Source: Acididesulfobacillus acetoxydans (GTDB lineage: Bacteria > Bacillota > Desulfitobacteriia > Desulfitobacteriales > Desulfitobacteriaceae). Taken from it: a DNA stretch of 19,702 nt. The translations under genes and the position numbers were made by a program. Location: NCBI RefSeq assembly GCF_900016645.1, contig NZ_CDGJ01000034.1. One strand, written 5' to 3'. The notes below the pieces were generated by a model, which was given only the letters and a program-made list of their open reading frames with translations, was not told the origin of the DNA and did not search any database. Within the stretch, counting starts at the first letter, position 1; each line of letters opens with the position of its first letter. Of the stretch, positions 7,786 through 15,750 are shown piece after piece.

Positions 7786-9117
7786 TCAGCCGTTGCTGAG
7801 AGAGCGGGCAAACGACACGATGCCGCTTGATTCCCGCGGCCCGACGATAACTTTCCAGCCGGATTTCTCCTGCAGCTTGCCGGAAATTACCGCCACATAC
7901 CCCGGGATGATTACGTTCTTATGGCCGACTTTATCGGCAACTCCCGAGTTCAAAAGCGCATCGGCAATTTTCTCCGGTTCATACTTGCCGGCGGCATAGG
8001 CAGTCAGGACCGACGTACCGTCCGTATCAATCGGCAAAATATAGCTCGGGATCTTGCTGGCTTCCACTTCACCCTCGACACTGTAATAAGTCAAGGAGAA
8101 ATTCGTCGTCACATAAACGGGAGACTCTGGGTTGACATCCCCCACCGAATGGAGGGTAGGTTCCACCTGAATCGGTTTCTGCGGATCGGTATAAATGTTC
8201 GCCCTCAGGGTCAGGAGAGGGAGAAGGAAACCTTTCTCGTCGGCTTTGAGCACAATCGCACTGGCATACTTCGTCACGTAGATGGAAGCTTCCGCAATTT
8301 CGTCCATGGGTTCGTTCTTGGAAGTGAAGGCGACCACCGGGTAACCAAAGGGCCGGTACTTTTTCTTAATAGCCAAGCGGCGCAGCTGCGTCAGATTAGC
8401 CAGCGTTTCCACCGGCTTGCGCGAACCCGGATCAAGCACAAACTCCTTATAGCCCAAGGCTTGTGCTTTTTCCACCAGATCGTTGAGAGCATCAAGCCCG
8501 TTGGCTTTTAAGATCACCGGCAAGGCCAGTTCTTTGGCCAGGGCCACCACAGCCTCATAATTGCCTTCAGCGGCATTTCCCAGCAAGGGTTTTTTGGCCG
8601 CAACCGCGGGGGCAGCCGCCTGCAGGGCGGCCACATTGTCGCTTAGGAGCAAAAGAGATTTTTCCGTATGATCGGCGACAACTTTAACGGCTTGAGCGAA
8701 GCGGGTCGGATCGCCTGACTCCTCCAGAACTGCTATTCCGTCCACACCGTAGTGCAAGCCGACGCGGTCAAATTCCAAATCATTGATCTGCTCAACCTTC
8801 GCGACCAGGTCAGTATCATTTAAAGTATCTGACACTTGAACCAGGACCGTGGTCGGGTGGTAGAAAGTTTTGTCATGCCGGAAAAGGACCGTTTCGTCGC
8901 CGAGAACGGAACCGTTGCCAAATTTGATCGACTTAATAGGGGGAGCGGAAGCGGATGCCAAAGCATCACGAGCCGCATCAGACACGTACGGACAACTGTC
9001 CAAGGCACCTTTGCCCGCCGCCAAGGCCATAGCAAAAGCCAGGCAGGTGGGCGTGCCGCACTCTCCGCAATTTTTCTTAGGCAATTGTTTGTAGATTTCC
9101 AAACCTGTTAAACCCAT
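7786..9117 (-). CDS. acsC: Corrinoid/iron-sulfur protein large subunit (CODH/ACS gamma)
   Basis: Large subunit of the corrinoid/iron-sulfur methyl carrier. The 443-residue length matches the family (about 446). The N-terminal low-potential [4Fe-4S] domain has C17, C20, C25 and C42 in MGLTGLEIYKQLPKKNCGEC and the following residues. A TIM-barrel domain and a C-terminal cobamide-binding domain ending near SSGIVSFARSLSNG follow. ATG at 9115-9117 has AAAGGGG 8 nt upstream. It accepts methyl from AcsE and donates it to the AcsB A-cluster. A 217-bp hairpin-rich gap separates it from acsB, the longest gap inside the operon. Confidence 0.97.
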   Translation of the reverse strand: MGLTGLEIYKQLPKKNCGECGTPTCLAFAMALAAGKGALDSCPYVSDAARDALASASAPPIKSIKFGNGSVLGDETVLFRHDKTFYHPTTVLVQVSDTLNDTDLVAKVEQINDLEFDRVGLHYGVDGIAVLEESGDPTRFAQAVKVVADHTEKSLLLLSDNVAALQAAAPAVAAKKPLLGNAAEGNYEAVVALAKELALPVILKANGLDALNDLVEKAQALGYKEFVLDPGSRKPVETLANLTQLRRLAIKKKYRPFGYPVVAFTSKNEPMDEIAEASIYVTKYASAIVLKADEKGFLLPLLTLRANIYTDPQKPIQVEPTLHSVGDVNPESPVYVTTNFSLTYYSVEGEVEASKIPSYILPIDTDGTSVLTAYAAGKYEPEKIADALLNSGVADKVGHKNVIIPGYVAVISGKLQEKSGWKVIVGPRESSGIVSFARSLSNG

Positions 9118-9334
9118 ACTTTAACCCCTTTCTAAAACTCGGATCGATCTTTCCGCTCTGGACCGGCCCTTGTATCGGTTTTGCCAAACCGGACCGGCGA
9201 AAGGGCGCCCGGCGCCGGTCTGCCGCCGTCGCCGATAAAGCCGCTAACCCCGGAGACACAAGCCGCCGCGGATTTTAACGGGATCTTCCCTCAAGACCCG
9301 TTACCGCGCCTTGAGGGAGATGTCCCAAGACCTT
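9118..9334 (-). other. acsB-acsC spacer with three hairpins
   Basis: Non-coding gap inside the operon. In transcript order: TCCCTCAAG/CTTGAGGGA (9287-9318, 9-bp stem, 14-nt loop) just past the acsB stop; GACCGGCG/CGCCGGTC (9192-9220) with a GC-rich interior; and CGGTTT/AAACCG (9176-9191), which abuts the previous hairpin. None has a U-tract, so RNA processing or differential mRNA stability between acsAB and acsCVDE is more likely than termination. No open frame with a ribosome binding site was found here. Confidence 0.5.
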
Positions 9335-11515
9335 TTACATCAGCGGATCGAGGCTGAAGCAAGGATGTCCTTTTTCTTCAAGGAAAGGAACGATCTGTTC
9401 GGCAGTTGTTCCCACGGTTTCGTCGGCAATCTTGTCGATGAAGTCCTCGCCCAAGCCGGCATCAATCGCACGCTGGACAAAATCTTCTCTCAGGAATTCC
9501 TTCAATTCTTTGGGCATCCAGACAATCCGGGCAATCCCGCCGTCCGCGGGGATGAACTTGCGGCTGACGATATAGGTGCGCCCGATTCCCATGAAGCCCG
9601 GGGTCTGTAAACCGCCGCCAACCATACCGGCGAGCGTGGAGAAAGTCATGCCCACAGGGGTCATCCCGCTGTGCTCGCGTGTGGTGATCATGATCCCGTT
9701 GGCTTCCGGCACAATGGCCATAATCGCTTCAAAACAGCCGCACGAGGTCATGGGTCTATCCATCAGGGTGTACAAATTGACCTCTTCCAGGGTATTGTTG
9801 GAGGCGGGACGCAGATAGTCGTTACAACTCTGCCACATCCCCTTCACATCGTCGATCGCTTCCCCTTTCGGAATCGGCTGATTGGGTCCGGTCGGAGTGA
9901 TTTCATAAGCCGCTTTCGCATCCAGCCAGCTCACGGCACCACAGAGGCCGACGCGTTCCGGAGTCACGATACAGACATGATTGGGGGCAAAAGACTGACA
10001 GAGCAGACAGGAATAGAATTCTTCCACAGATTCGTCCGTGAGGGCTTTCATGCGCGCGTCACGGGCCCGATAGCGTTCCCGCGCTTTGACGATATTCTCT
10101 TCTACCAGGGCCTGGTCGGTGAGGATCGTCACCTGAACGCGGTCGACAATAGCCGGGAACTCTTCCCGGAACTTGGCCATCAGGATTTCCCCGATGTGTT
10201 TCATCAGGAAACCTTTGGCGCGGGCATCTTTGGAAATCCGAACCCAGCAGAGGTCACGCTGAGCCACGTGCCAGATGCCTTCGCCATAGTTGGTGAAATA
10301 GTGGATGCGGCGTTCCAGAACCCCTTCAAAGTCGGCCTGCATCTTACGGCCGTAAATATCCACCATAATCCCCAAAGGCAGCTTCGTTCCATCCGGAATC
10401 GTGTCGAGTTCCGGCCCGATCACCGTAATCTGACCGTCCTTCACTTCATCCGGGCCGACCATGCGCACTAACTCAAAAGCCGTGGTGCGCCCGCCGCCGA
10501 ATTCAACGTAGGTATCTCCTTTGCGAATGGTCTCACCTTCGAAAGCGGGACCAAAGTTGACGGGAATCGGCACTTCGACGCTCGTCAGCTTGATGCCGCG
10601 GACCTCCATAGCCAGAGGAATCAGCTTTTCGTAATCGGGTTCGGATATATACCAGTCCGGGATTTGCATATCCTCGCCGAGCACTTGGTCCGTCAAAACC
10701 GGGAAGCCCATGAAGATGGCTCCCATGCTGGCCGCCAGTTTGACATCGTCAAGTTCGCCTAAGCTGAGAACAAAGGCCCGGACACGGCGGCGTTGATAGT
10801 CGCGGTGTTCTTCGCGCTTGCCGGCGGGAATCCCGCCGAAAGCAAGACCGGCACGGAAAGCATAATTGACGGCATGAATGACCTGAGTGAAGTTACCCAG
10901 AGCGAAAGCTGTATAGTCGATCCCCAGCTTGGCGTTTTCCTCCAGCAACTGCTCGATGATTTCATCGCAGAGGAAGAGCATGAAGCCTTTGCCCATGAGG
11001 TTGTCAATCAGTTTCTTGGCAGCTTTCGAATCTTTGGCCCGTCCCAGAATAACCGCTTCTCCGGGGATGGTCCAGTCCACCATCTTGATCCCGTATTTAC
11101 GGACCACCGGATCGCCCAGGAACCCGGTCCAAGGTTCAACTTTCGGCTCGTCCCCCTCAAGATAGTGCAATGTTTCTATAATCTCGGCCGCATAGAGAAC
11201 AGATTCCCCCCACAAACGCGCATTTTCGAAGGACCGTTCCGTGCGTACCTGGTTGCGCATCCGATTAAGAATGGGGACCAATTCTCCCAAAGTCGTCACC
11301 TTTTCTCCCGAGAGGGCGGTGATGACCGGAAGATGGTAAGCCGTGTCGGGATATCCTATCTGCTGCTGAGCCCCATATTCCTTGATCGCTTTGTTAAGCA
11401 AAATCTCGGCATAAGTCATGGCGATGACGGTTCCGTCATAAGCCCGGCGCAACAGTTTCGTGCCTTGTTTGGCAGGATCCTTGATCGCGCCTTCATAGAT
11501 TTGTTCCATGGACAT
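9335..11515 (-). CDS. acsB: Acetyl-CoA synthase (CODH/ACS beta subunit)
   Basis: Condenses the methyl group from the corrinoid protein, CO from AcsA and CoA to acetyl-CoA at the Ni-Ni-[4Fe-4S] A-cluster. At 726 residues it is nearly collinear with the 729-residue Moorella protein. All six A-cluster cysteines are visible: C503, C506, C515 and C525 (in YSCLLCQSFAPNHVC and GLCGAVSW), plus C592 and C594 (SCGCFEAIM). The N-terminal segment GYPDTAYHLPVI and central segment NFGPAFEGETIRKGD are characteristic. ATG at 11513-11515 follows AAAGGAGGAG and lies 18 nt after the acsA stop, as expected for subunits of one alpha2-beta2 complex. Confidence 0.98.
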   Translation of the reverse strand: MSMEQIYEGAIKDPAKQGTKLLRRAYDGTVIAMTYAEILLNKAIKEYGAQQQIGYPDTAYHLPVITALSGEKVTTLGELVPILNRMRNQVRTERSFENARLWGESVLYAAEIIETLHYLEGDEPKVEPWTGFLGDPVVRKYGIKMVDWTIPGEAVILGRAKDSKAAKKLIDNLMGKGFMLFLCDEIIEQLLEENAKLGIDYTAFALGNFTQVIHAVNYAFRAGLAFGGIPAGKREEHRDYQRRRVRAFVLSLGELDDVKLAASMGAIFMGFPVLTDQVLGEDMQIPDWYISEPDYEKLIPLAMEVRGIKLTSVEVPIPVNFGPAFEGETIRKGDTYVEFGGGRTTAFELVRMVGPDEVKDGQITVIGPELDTIPDGTKLPLGIMVDIYGRKMQADFEGVLERRIHYFTNYGEGIWHVAQRDLCWVRISKDARAKGFLMKHIGEILMAKFREEFPAIVDRVQVTILTDQALVEENIVKARERYRARDARMKALTDESVEEFYSCLLCQSFAPNHVCIVTPERVGLCGAVSWLDAKAAYEITPTGPNQPIPKGEAIDDVKGMWQSCNDYLRPASNNTLEEVNLYTLMDRPMTSCGCFEAIMAIVPEANGIMITTREHSGMTPVGMTFSTLAGMVGGGLQTPGFMGIGRTYIVSRKFIPADGGIARIVWMPKELKEFLREDFVQRAIDAGLGEDFIDKIADETVGTTAEQIVPFLEEKGHPCFSLDPLM

Positions 11516-11533
11516 GATACCACTCCTCCTTTC

Positions 11534-13552
11534 TTACCACCCTTGAGCCATCGGTGTATTGTATTTCTCCGCTGCTTGGCGATGCACGCGCAGTTTCCAG
11601 GCCCTGTATTCCAAGGCGTCGATCATTTTGGCGGCGCCCACGGCCGGATCCATCTCAAAGATGAAGTTGCCGCCGAACACGTCATGGGCGATCTGAGTCG
11701 TAATTCCGTAGACCAAGTCGCTTCCTTCCACAGGCGGCATGGAGCCGACATGGGTCGGCAAGCCCAGAGTCACACACCAAGTACCGATGGCCACCGCTTT
11801 TTCATGCATCGCTTCCGGTGCGGACGCCACAAAGGGAACTCTCGGAACATCGACACCCAGTTCGTTAGCCATGGCAAAGGCCAAGTCCGCGCCCCGGCTG
11901 TTGTCCACACAGGAACCCACATGAAATACGAGCGGCAGGCCGGTCGTAAGCTGGGGATTGGCTTCCTCCAGCGTTTTCAGGAAGCTCTTGAGCCCGGGAC
12001 CGGCATAGGCATCCACGGCCAAAGGAGACATCAGACCGAACTTAGCGTAAGCGCCGGCCGAACAGCCCGTGGCAATGACAAAGACATCGTTTTTGACCAG
12101 TTCCTTAAGGACAGTCACATGCCCTTCGTCTTGCGGGCGTTTCAGGTTATTACAACCGGCCATCAGAGCCACGCCTTTAAGTTGGCCGCTCAAAATCGCG
12201 TCTGTCAAGACGGACATGGGACGGTCGGGATTGACTTTGGCCATAATGTCGGTCAGCGCTTCTATGCTGAAGCCGGCAACCAGTTTATGCCGTTCGTTGG
12301 GAATGGAAATCTTCTTCGGGTCCCTGTGTTTGTAGGCTTCAATGGCAATATTGACGAGCTTTCTGGCGTCTTCCGCAGCAGTCTCGGCACTGAAGGCCAA
12401 GTGCTGAGCCGACGGAATCTTCATAATAGCTTCGGTCGTAATGATCTTGGTGTGGAAGCATTCGGCTACCGTCTGCACGGCCGGGTAAATACACTGGATG
12501 TCAACCACCATTGCATCCAAAGCCCCAGTCATGATCGCCATTTCCTGGGAAGCGGAAGATGTGGCAAGATAGACACCCTGGCGCATGAGCAGTTCATTAC
12601 CGGTACAGCAAATGCCCACGACGTTGATTCCTTCGGCGCCGACTTGCTTGGCTTCCGCCGTCATCTTGCGGGCAGCTGCCACGACCATTTCGCTCAAGAC
12701 CGGGTTGTGCCCGTGCATGGCGATGTTAACCATTTTCGGATTGATTACACCCAGATTGGATTCGGAAACGATAGGCTCCGGCGTGCCGAACAGAACATCG
12801 CTCAGAGTCGTACCGATATATTCACCGGCCAGGTCGGCCAGAGATGTTTTCAACCCGCCGAAAATGATATTGACCGGGTCGGCATCCACGCCCATAGCCG
12901 TCTGGGCCAGCATCTCCGTGACCGTCCCGTCAATGGCCCGAGGCATGATATTGGTGTGTTTGAATTTCCGGCGCCGTCCTTCCGTGAGGAAACTGTCCAG
13001 GAAAGCCAAGGGGCGTTCCTGATAACGGCCAAAATCCGCGTAGCCTAATTCGGCCACATCGCGCAGAATGTCGATGTCAGATCTGTCGAGCGTGGCAATC
13101 CCCAGTTTTTCAGCCAGCTTATGCAGCTTGGCCGGAGATTTAATTTGATAGTCCGGAGCGTTCCCCTCCACTAATTCGTGGACTGTATGCAAGACATGCC
13201 GGGCATGTTCCGAGTGGGACGCGGCGCCGCCGGCAATCAGGCGAACCAGGTTGCGGGAAACAATCGTATAAGCCGTCGCTCCGCAAATGCCTTTGCTGGC
13301 CGGTCCGTCGTCTGCCTTGACCCGGCAGGGTCCCGCGATGCAAATGCGGCAGCAGACCCCTTTGTAGCCGAACTGGCACTGTGGCTGCTGCGCAACAACC
13401 CGGTCAAAAACCGTCTCGACATTGCTGTCGTGAGCAATTTTCAGCATTTCCAGCGCTCCCGGATCAGTCGTCCGGAGCGGGTTTTTCGGTTCAAAAACAC
13501 GCGGTGCGCCGGACGGCCTGGCCGTATGTGTCAATTCCCGATATCTTGGCAT
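11534..13552 (-). CDS. acsA: Carbon monoxide dehydrogenase, CODH/ACS alpha subunit
   Basis: Reduces CO2 to CO at a Ni-Fe-S C-cluster and feeds it to AcsB through the enzyme tunnel. The 672 residues carry all the metal ligands: C59 and C67 (bridging D-cluster), C68, C71, C76 and C90 (B-cluster), and H282 with C316, C354, C467, C497 and C548 (C-cluster), at or within a few residues of their Moorella numbers. Recognisable segments are CCRICIAGPC, HGHNPVLSEM, GCNNLKRPQDEGH and VFHVGSCVDNSR. ATG at 13550-13552 follows AGAGGAGGTAACAAT. It is the long acetogenic AcsA/CooS type and is directly followed by acsB. Confidence 0.98.
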   Translation of the reverse strand: MPRYRELTHTARPSGAPRVFEPKNPLRTTDPGALEMLKIAHDSNVETVFDRVVAQQPQCQFGYKGVCCRICIAGPCRVKADDGPASKGICGATAYTIVSRNLVRLIAGGAASHSEHARHVLHTVHELVEGNAPDYQIKSPAKLHKLAEKLGIATLDRSDIDILRDVAELGYADFGRYQERPLAFLDSFLTEGRRRKFKHTNIMPRAIDGTVTEMLAQTAMGVDADPVNIIFGGLKTSLADLAGEYIGTTLSDVLFGTPEPIVSESNLGVINPKMVNIAMHGHNPVLSEMVVAAARKMTAEAKQVGAEGINVVGICCTGNELLMRQGVYLATSSASQEMAIMTGALDAMVVDIQCIYPAVQTVAECFHTKIITTEAIMKIPSAQHLAFSAETAAEDARKLVNIAIEAYKHRDPKKISIPNERHKLVAGFSIEALTDIMAKVNPDRPMSVLTDAILSGQLKGVALMAGCNNLKRPQDEGHVTVLKELVKNDVFVIATGCSAGAYAKFGLMSPLAVDAYAGPGLKSFLKTLEEANPQLTTGLPLVFHVGSCVDNSRGADLAFAMANELGVDVPRVPFVASAPEAMHEKAVAIGTWCVTLGLPTHVGSMPPVEGSDLVYGITTQIAHDVFGGNFIFEMDPAVGAAKMIDALEYRAWKLRVHRQAAEKYNTPMAQGW

Positions 13553-13620
13553 ATTGTTACCTCCTCTTTCTAAAAAATCTTCGCCTAATTATGGAAAACT
13601 CAACACGTTAACCTTGCGGC

Positions 13621-14382
13621 TCATCTCCCTTCCCCGGTGATTTCCTGATAGAGTCTTTCTAGTTCTACCCCTAGAGACCCTTTGGGCAACTCTTCATTGC
13701 CAGTGTTGAGCGACATTTCCAACAGTTCTTCGTTATAAGGGATCATGCCAATGAGTTCTGTGGAAAAGTGGTCTCTAAGAAAACTTGCGTCTTTATCATT
13801 GCGGACTTTATTGCCGACAACCACGATGCGGGGAATCTGGAGATCAAGAGCGAGCTTGCGAATCACTTCCACCGTTTGGACACTCACCCGGCTCGGCTCC
13901 GTCACAATCACCAAGACGTCCACCCCTTGGGCGGTACCCCGGGTCAGTTGTTCAATTCCCGCCCCCAGGTCCAAGACGACCGTATCCTCCTCCGTCAAAA
14001 TCAAGGAGTTGATCAAGGCGTGAAGAAAGCTATTCTCTTTACAGTAACAGGAGGTCCCTCCTCCTTTGATGTTTCCCATGCGCAGAAACCGGATCTGACC
14101 CAGCGGAATCGAGTAATCGTCGAGGATGTCGTCAACCTTCGGGTTCAGAGGATAGAAAGCACCGCTGCCCCCCATGCGTTCCTCGACCAGCTCCTTCATA
14201 TCCACGATGGGTTTCAAATCAGCCAGAACCCCGTCATCAAGCCCCAGGATCGTTCCCAAACTGGCATCCGGGTCGGCATCGACGGCCATAACGTTGACCC
14301 CTTTGCCGGCCAGCCAGCGCGCCAAATTCGCGGCCAGCGTGCTTTTACCCACTCCGCCTTTGCCGGCAACCGCAATCTTCAT
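13621..14382 (-). CDS. cooC: CODH nickel-insertion accessory ATPase CooC
   Basis: MinD/ParA-type P-loop ATPase that helps load nickel into the CODH/ACS metal clusters. The 253 residues contain the deviant Walker A motif GKGGVGKST (7-15), DADPDASLG (35-43), the CxC metal-binding pair C112/C114 in GGGTSCYCKEN, DLGAGIEQLTRG (138-149) and VVGNKVRND (188-196). It is the first gene of the operon, 68 nt before acsA. ATG at 14380-14382 has AAGGAGG, with a rather long gap of about 12 nt. Whether it serves AcsA, AcsB or both (CooC versus AcsF subtype) cannot be decided by eye. Confidence 0.95.
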   Translation of the reverse strand: MKIAVAGKGGVGKSTLAANLARWLAGKGVNVMAVDADPDASLGTILGLDDGVLADLKPIVDMKELVEERMGGSGAFYPLNPKVDDILDDYSIPLGQIRFLRMGNIKGGGTSCYCKENSFLHALINSLILTEEDTVVLDLGAGIEQLTRGTAQGVDVLVIVTEPSRVSVQTVEVIRKLALDLQIPRIVVVGNKVRNDKDASFLRDHFSTELIGMIPYNEELLEMSLNTGNEELPKGSLGVELERLYQEITGEGR

Positions 14383-14404
14383 GATGAGTCGGTCCCTCCT
14401 TACT

Positions 14405-14454
14405 CCGCTGTCTTTTCCACTCTGCTGTCTTTAGCCGTTTACGCCGCTGTTTTA
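14405..14454 (-). repeat. Three imperfect direct repeats in the cooC leader
   Basis: The minus strand carries AAAACAGCGG, AAAGACAGCAG and AAAAGACAGCGG (14444-14454, 14422-14433, 14405-14416), spaced about 17-22 bp apart and ending close to the cooC Shine-Dalgarno. They lie in the predicted 5'UTR, so RNA-level control is possible but not shown. Confidence 0.35.
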
Positions 14455-14510
14455 GCTGACGTGTCTTTTCATACAGGACGGAAAAATAGAATCTGTAGAT
14501 CACATCACCT

Positions 14511-14538
14511 ATTTTACCACTATTCTTCGACGAATCAA
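14511..14538 (-). promoter_or_regulatory. Predicted sigma-A promoter of the cooC-acs operon
   Basis: Minus-strand TTGATT (14533-14538), a 16-bp spacer and TAAAAT (14511-14516) match four and five of six consensus bases. The predicted transcript would start near 14,504, leaving a leader of about 120 nt before cooC. Confidence 0.6.
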
Positions 14539-14566
14539 TAAATCCTGCAAACATTCCCAAAACATT

Positions 14567-14581
14567 GAGAATAATTTTCTC
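14567..14581. promoter_or_regulatory. Imperfect palindrome upstream of the acs promoter
   Basis: GAGAATAATTTTCTC has 5-bp inverted arms GAGAA/TTCTC around an A/T core, centred about 36 bp upstream of the predicted -35 box. The position suits an activator site. No specific regulator family is claimed. The rest of 14,582-14,781 is AT-rich and non-coding; no good terminator for gluQ was found there. Confidence 0.25.
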
Positions 14582-14781
14582 TTGCGCTTAACGGTTCTTT
14601 TTGGCCGGTGAAAAGTTTGTTCCTCGCTTTGAATGTTCGCTCCCGACCAGGAAATTTCCTTCTTTGTGAAATAAAAATCAATTTGGACTATTTTTTGTAT
14701 ATACTTATGGCTCCTTGTTTCCTATATTTTTTTGTAAAATATTTCAGAGGCCAACATATGGCGGACGGTCGGCGGACGCTG

Positions 14782-15750
14782 TCATAAGTCCTCCGGGTTC
14801 CATACGACGCCCGCCTTTGGCAGGGTAGAAAGCTTAAATAACTTTACCAGGTCGCGGGCAGCCGCCGGTTCCGGCCCGGGCAGCCAGCCAGCCCAAAACG
14901 CAAAAAGCCCTAAGATAGCTTCGGGTCTGACCCCGCGGGCGCGCAAGGATTTGAGGCTGACACCTCCTTGGCTTTTGGCCAGGCGTTTACCGTCCGGAGT
15001 ATAGACCATGGGAACATGGACGAACCGAGGCAAAGGCCGGTGCAAGGCCTCATACAAGGCCACCTGCTGGAAAGTCGCCTCCAGCAAGTCCGCGCCCCGC
15101 ACGATGTGGGTAATTTGCATGGCGATGTCGTCCGCCACAACTGCCAGGGGATAGGCAGGGACGCCGTCGCTTCGGCGCAGAATGAAATCCCCCGCCGCGA
15201 AGTCCATATGCTTCAGTCCGTAGACCAGGTCAGTGTAAGTAAGATCCCGGCGCGGCTGCCAGTAAAACCTCAAGGAAGACTTCTCTCCCCGACTAATCCT
15301 GTTCTGAACTTCAGCCTCGGACAGACGGCGGCAGGTTCCCGGATACCTCCACACGCCTTCCACTCCGTGGGGCGCCCGTGATGCCGCCCGGATGTCGGCT
15401 CGGGAGCAGAAACAGGGATAAACGAGTCCCTGAGCTTGAAGTTCCGCCAAGGCAGCCCTATAGAACTCTTCCCTTTGGCTCTGGTAATACGGACCGAAGC
15501 TCCCCCTCACTTCCCGCTCACCCGGAAAAGGTCCTTCATCCCAATCCAAACCGAGCCAGAGCAAGTCTTCCATGATCCCCCTGTAAAACTCCGGACGCGT
15601 GCGTTCAAGATCCAAGTCTTCAATGCGCAAAACGAGTCTGCCCTGAGCCCGTCTCACTTGGAGCCAGGCCAGGAAAGCCGTCCAGGCGTTACCCAAATGC
15701 ATCTCCCCGCTCGGGGTGGGCGCAAAACGGCCGCGGACAGTTCCAGCCAT
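14782..15750 (-). CDS. gluQ: Glutamyl-Q tRNA(Asp) synthetase
   Basis: Truncated glutamyl-tRNA synthetase paralogue that activates glutamate and attaches it to queuosine in the anticodon of tRNA-Asp. The 322-residue protein has the class I catalytic domain only: FAPTPSGEMHLGN (HIGH region, 9-21), IEDLD, the zinc-site pattern CFC...Y-x3-C (PCFCSRAD to YPGTCR), VVADDIAMQITHIVRGADL, and KRLAKSQGG as the KMSKS equivalent. The anticodon-binding domain of a full GltX is absent, consistent with GluQ/YadB. ATG at 15748-15750 directly follows the TAG of the flavin oxidoreductase gene (TAGATG), with its GGAG inside that gene, so translation is probably coupled. Confidence 0.9.
   Translation of the reverse strand: MAGTVRGRFAPTPSGEMHLGNAWTAFLAWLQVRRAQGRLVLRIEDLDLERTRPEFYRGIMEDLLWLGLDWDEGPFPGEREVRGSFGPYYQSQREEFYRAALAELQAQGLVYPCFCSRADIRAASRAPHGVEGVWRYPGTCRRLSEAEVQNRISRGEKSSLRFYWQPRRDLTYTDLVYGLKHMDFAAGDFILRRSDGVPAYPLAVVADDIAMQITHIVRGADLLEATFQQVALYEALHRPLPRFVHVPMVYTPDGKRLAKSQGGVSLKSLRARGVRPEAILGLFAFWAGWLPGPEPAAARDLVKLFKLSTLPKAGVVWNPEDL

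Noticed and set aside
10793..13048. A 751-codon plus-strand open frame
   Set aside because: It lies antisense to acsB and acsA, whose products are certain from complete metal-ligand sets. The reverse frame is open because of codon bias and its translation resembles no family.
14345..14560. 71-codon minus-strand frame ahead of cooC
   Set aside because: It contains the predicted promoter, overlaps the cooC start out of frame, and lacks a ribosome binding site or recognisable product.
14755..14781. GCGGACG direct repeat after gluQ as a terminator
   Set aside because: The two GCGGACG copies are in the same orientation and form no hairpin.
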